A stretch of 12,719 bases of DNA, taken from positions 1-12,719 of the forward strand of contig JAFCEV010000016.1 in assembly GCA_017608985.1 (NCBI GenBank). Direction: 5' to 3'. The notes beneath the pieces are model-generated. The model saw only the letters and a list, made by a program, of their open reading frames with translations. It ran no database searches and was not told the origin of the DNA. Both the position numbers and the translations under genes were made by a program. Origin of the DNA: Candidatus Pacearchaeota archaeon. Lineage in GTDB: Archaea > Nanobdellota > Nanobdellia > Pacearchaeales > GW2011-AR1. Position 1 is the stretch's first letter, and the number at the start of each line of letters is the position of its first letter. This document shows positions 6,663 through 12,719 of this stretch, piece after piece.

Positions 6663-7562
6663 ATGAGAAAATTAAATTCCTATGATGTTTTAGGGAATAT
6701 TGCAGTTGTGAGATTTCCTATGGATTTTAAGAAATCTGAAAAGAAGAAATGGGCTGAGAACTTATTAAGGGAGCAGAAATCAATAAAAACTGTTTTAGAA
6801 AAAAAAGGTAAGATTAAAGGAAGGTTAAGAAAATTATCTACTTCTTATGTTGCTGGGGAAAGAACCAAGGAAGTTTTATACCGAGAAAATAATTGTGTCT
6901 TCAGATTTCATATTGATAAGACATATTTTTCTCCTCGTTTGAGCAATGAAAGAAAAGAAATTGCTAAACAGATTAAAAAAGGAGAAAAAGTTCTGGTTAT
7001 GTTTGCAGGAGTTGCACCTTTTTCAATTGTTATTGCAAAGAATTCTAAAGCAAGACTTGTAGTTTCAAATGAGATTAATAGAGAAGCAAATAAATATGCT
7101 GAGCTTAATATTGAACTGAACAAAGTTAAAGATAGAGTTGAGTTATTGCCTGGGGATATTAAAAGAGTAGCTGAAAAGTTGAATAAAGCCACTGCCATCC
7201 TTGCCACCCCTACGAAATCAGTTAAAGTTAATATAAAGAAATCATCAACTAAAAATAAATTAATTAATAAAAATCAACTAATCTTAAAATATTCAAATAT
7301 TCCTAAAAAGTTCGATGTCATAATCATGCCTCGTCCGCAATTGAAGGAAAATTTTTTGAAGCAGGCATTTAAGTTGAGCAAAAGAGGAACAAGAATTTAT
7401 TATTATGATTTTTGTGCTGTGACTGAAAAAGATTTAATTGTTAGTAAGATTAAAGAAGAAGCAAAAAAAGCAAGAAAAAAGATTAAGGTTTTACAGGTAA
7501 AAAATGCAGGAGAAATTGCCCCTTATAAGATTAGGATTAGGGTTGATTTCAGAGTTGTTTGA
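6663..7562 (+). CDS. trm5: Trm5-type class I tRNA (guanine-N1-)-methyltransferase
   Basis: Predicted SAM-dependent methyltransferase acting on G37 of tRNA, next to the anticodon (m1G37, which limits frameshifting). The N-terminal recognition domain (residues 1-85: SYDVLGNIAVVRF, then the R-KLST-YVAGERT region) and the Trm5 hallmark YFSPRLSNER (88-97) are present. The SAM-binding loop is VMFAGVAPFS (112-121), where the family usually has DMFAGVGPFS. Motif II acidic SNEIN (135-139) and the motif IV region IIMPRP (220-225) follow. Between LLPGDIKRVAEKLN and FDVIIMPRP there is an extra stretch of about 40 residues (175-215) that starts with a G/C-rich patch and becomes Lys/Asn-rich. The TATA box supports the start. 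The 3' end overlaps the convergent gene by 14 bp. A related base specificity (wyosine-type Trm5) cannot be excluded. Confidence 0.85.
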   Translation: MRKLNSYDVLGNIAVVRFPMDFKKSEKKKWAENLLREQKSIKTVLEKKGKIKGRLRKLSTSYVAGERTKEVLYRENNCVFRFHIDKTYFSPRLSNERKEIAKQIKKGEKVLVMFAGVAPFSIVIAKNSKARLVVSNEINREANKYAELNIELNKVKDRVELLPGDIKRVAEKLNKATAILATPTKSVKVNIKKSSTKNKLINKNQLILKYSNIPKKFDVIIMPRPQLKENFLKQAFKLSKRGTRIYYYDFCAVTEKDLIVSKIKEEAKKARKKIKVLQVKNAGEIAPYKIRIRVDFRVV

Positions 7563-8133
7563 TTATAAGATTTTCTCCAAATAGTCTTTTAAATCTCTTA
7601 TAATTTTCTGGAGAATTATCTCTCTTTAGTTTGTTTATATTTTCTTTTAAAGAATAATCTTTTAGGTAGGATTTCAAATTAGAATTATTTATATTTTCAT
7701 AAAGAGATTTTTCTAAATCGATTTGATCATCGGGAAATCTTATAATTTGTTTTATGGGTAAATTTTCTCTTCTATTGTAATTACCCTTAAATACATAGAC
7801 TTCGTTATTTCTCTTATAATCAATAACATAAAGTTTATCATGAAGATTAAATTCTAAAGCAAAATGTAATCTATTGAAGTTAAATTTTTTTGTTGGCAAA
7901 ATTTCTTCTATAATCCATTCGTGAGGAAGATTATTGAGAGATAATATAAATGAGGTAACAAATGTTAAATCTGAGCAGGGATTCATAAAACATGTGTGTC
8001 CATTGTTAATTATTTCTTTTGCAGAACGTTTTGCAAACCATTTATCAATTTCTTGATTTGTCCAATAAATTCTTCTTACTCCTTTATCTATACTAAGGAT
8101 TATTTTTTTCGCAAGATTAATTCCTGAATTCAT
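7549..8133 (-). CDS. Transglutaminase-like (papain-fold) protein, unknown substrate
   Basis: 194 aa, soluble, without signal peptide. I read a possible Cys-His-Asp triad in the order and spacing of the transglutaminase-like/papain fold: C53 at the start of a helix (NPCSDLTFVTSFILSL), H90 at the start of a strand (LHFALEF), and D105 in the next strand (YVIDYKRNN). The N-terminal 45 residues are helical and basic, and the C-terminal 70 are Asn/Lys-rich and charged. Such proteins act as proteases, amide-bond enzymes or non-catalytic scaffolds; the substrate is unknown. C48 is a second Cys nearby. The gene is monocistronic, has its own TATA box, and overlaps trm5 by 14 bp tail to tail. The triad assignment is inference from spacing. 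Confidence 0.65.
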   Translation of the reverse strand: MNSGINLAKKIILSIDKGVRRIYWTNQEIDKWFAKRSAKEIINNGHTCFMNPCSDLTFVTSFILSLNNLPHEWIIEEILPTKKFNFNRLHFALEFNLHDKLYVIDYKRNNEVYVFKGNYNRRENLPIKQIIRFPDDQIDLEKSLYENINNSNLKSYLKDYSLKENINKLKRDNSPENYKRFKRLFGENLIIKQL

Positions 8134-8137
8134 TCTT

Positions 8138-8144
8138 AAAAAAA
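8138..8144 (-). terminator. T7 tract after the HerA-like gene
   Basis: Seven T residues on the minus strand 26-32 nt after the stop of the HerA-like gene. Archaeal RNA polymerase terminates at T-rich tracts without a hairpin. The tract lies between the TATA box and ATG of the next gene, so termination and initiation sites may overlap here. Confidence 0.35.
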
Positions 8145-8155
8145 GAAAGTTTTTT

Positions 8156-8163
8156 ATTTAAAA
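8156..8163 (-). promoter_or_regulatory. TATA box of the transglutaminase-like gene
   Basis: TTTTAAAT on the minus strand centred 26 nt before the ATG at 8133, just after the stop of the upstream HerA-like gene. It suggests separate transcription of the two genes. Confidence 0.5.
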
Positions 8164-8169
8164 GTCTTT

Positions 8170-9480
8170 CTACAATTTCTTTTCAGCACTAATTGCTGTT
8201 GGAGCTTCTCCTCCGTGCCAGGTGAATCTTGGACGCATTCTCATAGGATAAATTCTTTCTGAATTATCGTCAAGAATTATTGCAGAACCCTTTAAACTAG
8301 GAAGTTCATCCATATATTTTTTTATGCTTTCCAAAAGATAACTCTGCATTATATTATTTAAAGCCTCTAAATCTGGTTGAGAAGTAACTCTATGAGAGAT
8401 GACAATATCTGATTGAGTCATGACATCCCTATGAATTTGCCCTGGTTGCTGTGTTGCCAAAATAAGAGATATTCCTGGTTGTCTCCCTTCTCTTAGTAAT
8501 TGAATCAATGCATCAGTTGCGATTGTTTTTTTATTTAGTGGAAGAAATTCATGGGCTTCATCTATGAATAACCAAACCAATGGACTTTCTTTTTTTTCTG
8601 TTTCTAATGAATAACTTATTCTTTCTGAAATTGCTTCTGTTTCTTCTTTTTTTCTTGCATCCATTCTTTGGTTGAAAATCTTTCTTGATACAAGGCTTAT
8701 AACAAGCGCTCTTACATTGAAAGTTCCTATAGAATTGTAGACGCTTAAATCCAGAACAGAGGTAGTTCCTGCAGAAACAAGATTATTAACCTGTGTAGAT
8801 TCTTCCTGCTTTTCTGCAAAAATTCCCCATGTATCTGCAGCTTCGAAAAGGGCTATTGCAGCATTTTTAATCTCTCCAGAGCTTCTTTCATCTTTTTCCA
8901 GATTTGAAATTATTTCCTGAATACCAAATTTCTTTTTTTCTTTTAGTTTGGTTATGGTTCTTTCAATCAATACTGACACAGGATTTATCATGTTCAGTCC
9001 AAATGTAATTACCCAGTCTTCAGCTGTCATCTCTGTAACATCCAGCGCAAATTTTTCATCAACAGGAATTCCTTTTTCTAAATATTTTTTATAATGTCCG
9101 AAAGGAACAAAAATTTTTACAGGGAGGTTTTTTGATTTTAATTCCCAGTTTTCCAGCAATTCTTTGTCTTTTTCATTTTTGAATTTCATAGTCCAGTAAA
9201 TTCCCATGGTATCAAAGATTAAAGATGAAAGATTCTGGCTTGTTTCTCTTGGAAGATTTGAAAGTTCTTCTGCCAAAACACCTAAAGTATAACTTTTTCC
9301 ACTGCCTCTTTTTCCAGCTACTAAGACGACGTGACTTCTCGCGACATCCATAAGAATTCTATTGCTCATAGAAGTATACTGCCCCATTTTCACATAACCT
9401 TTTCCAATAAAAATCAATCCTCTTTCTCCGAAAATTTTTTTATCACTGCTGTCTCTTCCTATTATAATGTCATAACCCAT
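8170..9480 (-). CDS. HerA/DUF87-family ATPase
   Basis: P-loop ATPase of the HerA-FtsK superfamily, cytosolic and expected to be a ring-shaped hexamer. A short N-terminal beta-barrel-like region (1-35, with IIIGRDSSDKK and GLIFIGKGY) precedes Walker A at 54-63 (VAGKRGSGKS). Walker B is at 301-310 (LVWLFIDEAH, D307/E308). The sensor Q345 (LATQQPGQ) and Arg residues at 330/333 (LREGRQPG) also match the family. The C-terminal part (400-420) has a beta segment with MRMRPRFTWHGG. HerA itself works with the nuclease NurA and Mre11-Rad50 in DNA end resection, but none of those genes is adjacent, so this may be a HerA paralogue with another partner. At 436 aa it is somewhat shorter than HerA proper (~500 aa). 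The start is supported by a TATA box about 24 nt upstream. Confidence 0.85.
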   Translation of the reverse strand: MGYDIIIGRDSSDKKIFGERGLIFIGKGYVKMGQYTSMSNRILMDVARSHVVLVAGKRGSGKSYTLGVLAEELSNLPRETSQNLSSLIFDTMGIYWTMKFKNEKDKELLENWELKSKNLPVKIFVPFGHYKKYLEKGIPVDEKFALDVTEMTAEDWVITFGLNMINPVSVLIERTITKLKEKKKFGIQEIISNLEKDERSSGEIKNAAIALFEAADTWGIFAEKQEESTQVNNLVSAGTTSVLDLSVYNSIGTFNVRALVISLVSRKIFNQRMDARKKEETEAISERISYSLETEKKESPLVWLFIDEAHEFLPLNKKTIATDALIQLLREGRQPGISLILATQQPGQIHRDVMTQSDIVISHRVTSQPDLEALNNIMQSYLLESIKKYMDELPSLKGSAIILDDNSERIYPMRMRPRFTWHGGEAPTAISAEKKL

Positions 9481-9498
9481 AATTGAAAATAGTCAGAT

Positions 9499-9508
9499 AT
9501 ATTTTTAA
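9499..9508 (-). promoter_or_regulatory. TATA box of the HerA-like gene
   Basis: TTAAAAATAT on the minus strand centred about 24 nt before the ATG at 9480, in the 97-nt divergent intergenic region shared with the thioredoxin-fold gene. Confidence 0.5.
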
Positions 9509-9548
9509 TTGTTTGTATATTTTTTAGCTAACTAATTTTACCAAAATC

Positions 9549-9557
9549 TTTTTAAAA
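9549..9557 (+). promoter_or_regulatory. TATA box of the DsbA-like gene
   Basis: TTTTTAAAA centred 25 nt before the ATG at 9578. The start region reads ATGGATG; the box spacing favours the first ATG (9578), which is in frame with the protein. Confidence 0.55.
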
Positions 9558-9577
9558 GAGTTATCCTTGTTTTTAGG

Positions 9578-10597
9578 ATGGATGAAGAAGAACGTAAGGT
9601 AAGCAAGAAAAATTTGGCTGTAAGAATTAGAGAAAATCCTTGGGTTCTTTCTACATTTGTTCTGGGAATTTTAATTTTGATACTCTTTGTTACAAATTTC
9701 TCAACTATGACATCCGGAACAATATCTGAGATTGAGGCTGGAGAATATTTGTTAAATTATTTTGAAGCACAAGGAGTGAGCGGATTATCTGTGAAATCTG
9801 TTGATAAAGAAGGAGATTTATATAAAGTGAATATAGATTATGAAAATCAGTTAATCCCATTTTATGTAACTAAATCAGGTTATTTAACCGGCAATTCTAT
9901 TTTATCTATAATTCCCTCGCAAAATGAGCAAGAAGATTTTATACAAAATACTGAAATTCCAAAATCAGACAAACCTATTGTTGAATTATTTGTAATGAGC
10001 TACTGCCCGTATGGAACTCAAGCAGAAAAAGGAATAATCCCTGCTGTTGAATTATTTGGAGATAAAATTGATTTCAGGATAAGATATGTTTCTTATTTAA
10101 TGCATGGAGAAAAAGAAGCTGTTGAGAATTTAAGGGAATACTGCATTCAAGAAGTTGCTCCTGAAAAATTCCTTGATTATATGACTTGCTTCTTAGAAGG
10201 TGACGGGCAGGTTTTAAAAGGATATATTAGAAATGGAAATGACCCTGATAAATGTATGACACAAGCAGGGATTGATAAAGCAAAAGTAGATGCATGTAGA
10301 AAAACGACAGATGAGGAGTATTCTATAAGTGAAAGCTTAAAATCAGAAGAGAGATACCCGAGATTTAATGTGGAAAAAGAATTAAATGAGAAATACAGTG
10401 TTCAGGGAAGCCCCACTTTAGTGATTAACAATCAAGTAGTAAACAGTGGAAGAAGTCCTGCTAACTATCTTGATGTAATTTGTCAAGCATTTAATGAAGC
10501 TCCAGAAGAGTGTGGGGCGGAATTGGATTCTGAAACACCAAGTGCTTATTTTGGATGGGATAAAACAGGAACTTCAACTTCTGCCCAGTGCGGATAA
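9578..10597 (+). CDS. Membrane-anchored thioredoxin-fold (DsbA-like) protein
   Basis: Predicted extracytoplasmic redox or thioredoxin-fold protein of 339 aa. A basic N-terminus (KVSKKNLAVRIR) and one transmembrane helix (21-41) predict cytosolic N-terminus and external C-terminus. Residues 48-112 form a small alpha/beta domain (EIEAGEYLLNYFEAQG, then strands around VKSVDKEGDLYKVNID). The thioredoxin fold starts at 133 with IVELFVMSYCPYGTQ. The motif has C143 but the second CxxC cysteine is G146. The cis-Pro loop is GSPTLVINN (277-285). Other cysteines, C189, C204, C226, C240, C302, C312 and C338, could form structural disulfides or supply the resolving thiol, resembling GILT/DsbA-like proteins. 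The C-terminal 25 residues are low-complexity. The natural redox partner is unknown; no DsbB or VKOR gene is adjacent. Confidence 0.8.
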   Translation: MDEEERKVSKKNLAVRIRENPWVLSTFVLGILILILFVTNFSTMTSGTISEIEAGEYLLNYFEAQGVSGLSVKSVDKEGDLYKVNIDYENQLIPFYVTKSGYLTGNSILSIIPSQNEQEDFIQNTEIPKSDKPIVELFVMSYCPYGTQAEKGIIPAVELFGDKIDFRIRYVSYLMHGEKEAVENLREYCIQEVAPEKFLDYMTCFLEGDGQVLKGYIRNGNDPDKCMTQAGIDKAKVDACRKTTDEEYSISESLKSEERYPRFNVEKELNEKYSVQGSPTLVINNQVVNSGRSPANYLDVICQAFNEAPEECGAELDSETPSAYFGWDKTGTSTSAQCG

Positions 10598-10613
10598 TTA
10601 AAATCAATTAATC

Positions 10614-10620
10614 TTTTTTT
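10614..10620 (+). terminator. T7 tract after the DsbA-like gene
   Basis: Seven T residues 17 nt after the stop at 10597, in the 50-nt gap between convergent genes. On the other strand, AT-rich sequence with short T runs could serve MEMO. No convincing hairpin was seen. Confidence 0.4.
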
Positions 10621-10647
10621 AAAATAAATGATTATTTAAATTATATT

Positions 10648-11343
10648 TTAAAACCAAAATCCAGCATACCCAACAACACTGCTTTTGTCTCCAGTAATAT
10701 CTCCTGAATTTTTATATTCTATTAATTTTGGTTTGTATTTTTTTAATTTGCATAAATGCATCATTATTAATAAAGGAAATTTGCCGCAAGCATCAATATT
10801 TTTGAAATTACCAATATCTAAATTTTCTATTATCTTGATGCTTTCTTTATCTTTTTTGTTTGCCTCTTCATATGGCAGGAAATGGCTTAAATCAGTGGAA
10901 AATATATGGATAGAGTCTATTTCAGAGATTTTTTTCGCAATTTTTTTAGCATCTCCATCATCGATATCTCCAACAACAAGGGGCAGAATTTCCCTGAATC
11001 CAAGTTTCTGCAAAAAAGGAACCTGATTTTCAACTGAATGCTCATAATCTATCTTTTGAAAATCATTTCCAGGAATTTTTATTTTTCCTAGAGGAGTTTC
11101 AATTTCCGCAATTGCTCTCATCCCCCTGAATTCTACTCTATGGCTTGGCCCAAATATAATTGCTTTTTTTATTTTATAATCCTTCAAGAGAGCAAATGCT
11201 TTGCCTGCAATTGCACCTGAATATTGATAGCCTGCGTGAGGGACAACTAATCCATGAATTTCCTTCTGAATTCTTACTTTTTTTGAAAGCAGATAATCCA
11301 GGACTTTAGTCAGCTCTTTCCTGTCAGAAGGGTACCATTCCAT
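10648..11343 (-). CDS. amrB: MEMO-family protein (AmmeMemoRadiSam system protein B)
   Basis: MEMO proteins share the fold of class III extradiol (LigB-like) dioxygenases and bind a metal. Visible conserved residues: H36 (VVPHAGYQYSG), H68 (FGPSHRV), D151 and H154 (STDLSHF), C186 (DACGKFP), plus EHSVENQVPFL (101-111). These correspond to the metal-site residues described for human MEMO1 (two His, Asp/His, Cys). At 231 aa it is a compact version; the N-terminus starts close to the WYP motif, and longer homologues have extra residues before it. The gene is divergent from the radical SAM gene and next to AMMECR1, the genomic triad after which these families are named. A palindromic promoter separates it from the radical SAM gene. 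The reaction is unknown. Confidence 0.92.
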   Translation of the reverse strand: MEWYPSDRKELTKVLDYLLSKKVRIQKEIHGLVVPHAGYQYSGAIAGKAFALLKDYKIKKAIIFGPSHRVEFRGMRAIAEIETPLGKIKIPGNDFQKIDYEHSVENQVPFLQKLGFREILPLVVGDIDDGDAKKIAKKISEIDSIHIFSTDLSHFLPYEEANKKDKESIKIIENLDIGNFKNIDACGKFPLLIMMHLCKLKKYKPKLIEYKNSGDITGDKSSVVGYAGFWF

Positions 11344-11369
11344 AAACTATTTAAGAAAACATAGTTTAT
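11342..11369. promoter_or_regulatory. Palindromic divergent promoter between MEMO and radical SAM genes
   Basis: A perfect 9-bp inverted repeat, ATAAACTAT (11342-11350) and ATAGTTTAT (11361-11369), is separated by 10 nt (TTAAGAAAAC). The left arm contributes to the TATA box of the radical SAM gene (TATTTAA, 11348-11354, 26 nt before its ATG). The right arm holds a TATA-like TAATAAA (11371-11365, minus) 25 nt before the MEMO ATG. The arms therefore overlap both core promoters, and a dimeric regulator bound here could control both genes together. Symmetry might also follow simply from two facing TATA boxes. Confidence 0.5.
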
Positions 11370-11376
11370 TAGTTTT

Positions 11377-12237
11377 ATGAAAGAATGTACCCTGTATAAA
11401 AAAGAAAACAATAAAGTTAGATGCCTTGCATGTGCCCATAAGTGTTTGATTTCGGACAATAAAACAGGGATTTGCGGTGTGAGAAAAAATTTTAAAGGAA
11501 AATTATATCTGCTCGTTTATGGAAAAATAGTTGCTGAAAATATAGATTCTATAGAGAAAAAACCGCTTTATCATTTTTTACCGGGAACCTATGCTTATTC
11601 AATAGGAACTGTGGGATGTAATTTCAGATGTTCTTGGTGTCAGAATTTTGATATTAGTCAAGCATCAAAGCAGGGAAAAATTTTTGGACATGATATATCT
11701 CCGGAACAAATTATTGAAAAGGCGTTAAAAGCAGGGTGCAAAAGCATAGCATATACCTATAATGAGCCGGCAATATTCATAGAGTTTGTTAAGGATACTG
11801 CTGAACTTGCCAGAAAAAAAGGGCTGAAAAATATATTAATCACAAACGGTTATTTGTCCAAGGAAAATTTTGAATATATAGGAGATTTGATAGATGCTAT
11901 GAACATAGATTTTAAAAGTTTTTCAGACAGTGTTTATAAAAAATATTGCGGTGCAAGCTTGAAGCCTGTATTGGACAGCATAAAAAGAGCACACGAGAAA
12001 GATATACATATTGAATTAACAACCCTAATAATCCCTGGAATTAATGACAGCGACGAGGAATTAGAACAAATGGCCAAATTTATTTCAAAAATTGACAAAA
12101 ACATCCCATGGCATATTTCAAGGTTTTTTCCTATGTATAAAATGTTGAACAGGTCCCCCACCCAAATTTCAACTTTGAAGAAAGCAGAAAAAATTGGAAA
12201 GAAATATCTGAAATATGTTCATTTAGGAAATGTTTAA
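11377..12237 (+). CDS. amrS: AmmeMemoRadiSam system radical SAM enzyme, short form
   Basis: Radical SAM protein. The core CxxxCxxC cluster motif is C81-x3-C85-x2-C88 (CNFRCSWCQN), which binds a 4Fe-4S cluster that cleaves SAM. An N-terminal Cys set, C16, C19, C23 and C33 (CLACAHKC, GICGVRKN), is characteristic of this subfamily and may hold a further metal site. The barrel continues with KSIAYTYNEPAIF (127-139), the ITNGY (155-159) and MNIDFKSF (174-181) strands and HISRFFPMY (247-255). The protein ends at YVHLGNV, 286 aa, while homologues I know of continue for about 40-50 residues with a Cys-rich (CxxC) tail that is absent here. The stop TAA is followed directly by the ATG of the next gene in the same frame. 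A TATA box lies 26 nt upstream. Substrate unknown. Confidence 0.9.
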   Translation: MKECTLYKKENNKVRCLACAHKCLISDNKTGICGVRKNFKGKLYLLVYGKIVAENIDSIEKKPLYHFLPGTYAYSIGTVGCNFRCSWCQNFDISQASKQGKIFGHDISPEQIIEKALKAGCKSIAYTYNEPAIFIEFVKDTAELARKKGLKNILITNGYLSKENFEYIGDLIDAMNIDFKSFSDSVYKKYCGASLKPVLDSIKRAHEKDIHIELTTLIIPGINDSDEELEQMAKFISKIDKNIPWHISRFFPMYKMLNRSPTQISTLKKAEKIGKKYLKYVHLGNV

Positions 12238-12468
12238 ATGGTTAAAGAAGAATCTGCAAAAATAAATTCCAGCCTAACCAGAGACATTAATCGAATTAAA
12301 AGAAATCTCGAAAATCAAATTAAGATGAATATTTTGCGGAAACATCAGATTAAGTTATTGGATAAATTTCTTAAAAAACTTCTCGAAGAAAAAAGGATAT
12401 CTGTTGAAGAATTAAAATCTTATATGCCTAAGAAAAAAAATTCTGAAAAGGAATTGTTTGAGAAATGA
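12238..12468 (+). CDS. 76-aa charged helical protein in the AmmeMemoRadiSam operon
   Basis: Unknown small protein. Nearly the whole chain is predicted helical and coiled-coil prone (LTRDINRIKRNLENQIKM, then HQIKLLDKFLKKLLEEKR), followed by ISVEELKSYMP and a Lys/Glu-rich end. It contains no cysteine, so it does not carry the Cys-rich tail missing from the upstream enzyme. Its ATG follows the radical SAM TAA without a gap and in the same frame, and its TGA overlaps the AMMECR1 start (ATGA). The tight coupling suggests translation together with both neighbours. An AGGA 13 to 10 nt before the ATG may act as ribosome binding site. It may be a subunit or adaptor; alternatively it is a former part of a longer fusion. 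Confidence 0.7.
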   Translation: MVKEESAKINSSLTRDINRIKRNLENQIKMNILRKHQIKLLDKFLKKLLEEKRISVEELKSYMPKKKNSEKELFEK

Positions 12469-12719
12469 AACTCCCGCAACTTGCTCGCAAAACACTTGAA
12501 TTCTATTTTAAAAGAAGAAGATTTATTCCAGATAAAAAAACAAAAGAAAAATATTCAGAAAAAAAAGCATGTTTTGTTACGCTTATTAAAAACGGCGAAT
12601 TAAGAGGGTGTATCGGAGATTTGGAGCCAAAACAGGAACTCTGGAGGAATGTTCAGAAAAATGCAATCAATGCCGCGTTTAATGATTTTCGTTTTAGTCC
12701 CTTAACAGAAAAAGAACTA
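12465..12719 (+). CDS. amrA: AMMECR1-domain protein (AmmeMemoRadiSam system protein A), partial
   Basis: The start overlaps the upstream stop (ATGA, 12465-12468) and the frame is open to the window edge, giving 85 residues. Diagnostic AMMECR1 features are FVTLIKNGELRGCIG (37-51, with the invariant LRGCIG) and NAINAAFNDFRFSPL (66-80). AMMECR1 domains are small alpha/beta cytosolic proteins of unknown biochemical function, named after a human disease gene; in prokaryotes they are often found beside or fused to MEMO and this radical SAM family. Together with the genes at 10648 and 11377 it completes the triad. The C-terminal part lies outside the window. Confidence 0.93.
   Translation, partial: MKLPQLARKTLEFYFKRRRFIPDKKTKEKYSEKKACFVTLIKNGELRGCIGDLEPKQELWRNVQKNAINAAFNDFRFSPLTEKEL

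Noticed and set aside
9481..9577. Small RNA or riboswitch in the 97-nt divergent gap
   Set aside because: Only two TATA boxes and AT-rich sequence with a short TTAGCTAA palindrome are visible; there is no stable GC stem as expected for an archaeal structured RNA in this context.
1..12719. CRISPR array, tRNA, insertion sequence or phage genes
   Set aside because: No regularly spaced repeats, tRNA cloverleaf signature, transposase motif or terminal inverted repeat was seen on either strand by reading.

Overview
This is an archaeal window. The gene set is archaeal: family B DNA polymerase, FEN1, type II methionine aminopeptidase, a Trm5-type tRNA methyltransferase, a HerA/DUF87 ATPase and a Cdc48-type AAA C-terminus. 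TATA-like boxes sit about 25 nt before most start codons. The DNA is AT-rich, genes are tightly packed with small overlaps, and several lineage-specific small membrane proteins are present. Together these suggest a small-genome DPANN archaeon (Woesearchaeota/Pacearchaeota-like), but the taxon is inferred and cannot be proved from this window.

Layout. 1-123 is the 3' end of a Cdc48-type ATPase. 126-254 (minus) holds an orphan 3' end of a retropepsin-like protease gene. A minus-strand polB-map operon (3753 to 273) follows. It is read divergently from an unknown 129-aa gene (3839-4228), which is followed by fen1 (4265-5305), so 1.2-5.3 kb is a replication neighbourhood; PolB and FEN1 both end in PCNA-binding (PIP) boxes. 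5347-6585 holds two convergent lineage-type membrane proteins whose stop codons touch. 6663-7562 is a Trm5-like methyltransferase that overlaps a transglutaminase-like protein tail to tail. 8170-9480 is a HerA-like ATPase, divergent from a membrane-anchored thioredoxin-fold (DsbA-like) protein (9578-10597). The window ends in an AmmeMemoRadiSam locus: MEMO (minus), then divergently a radical SAM enzyme, a 76-aa coiled-coil ORF and AMMECR1 (cut by the window edge).

How it works together. Three functional groups can be read: replication and repair (PolB, FEN1, perhaps the 129-aa protein and HerA), protein/tRNA maturation (MetAP, Trm5), and the AmmeMemoRadiSam triad, whose biochemical function is not established as far as I know. 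The most unusual observations are: histidines replacing tyrosines in polymerase motifs A and B; a radical SAM enzyme that ends where the usual C-terminal Cys-rich tail should begin and is followed in the same frame by an unknown small ORF; a palindromic divergent promoter in that locus; G/C-rich in-frame insertions in MetAP and Trm5 with a similar DNA core in opposite orientation; and the protease relic.

No gene-free stretch exceeds 300 bases. The longest gap (124-272) is mostly the relic. I saw no tRNA, rRNA, CRISPR array, transposase or origin.
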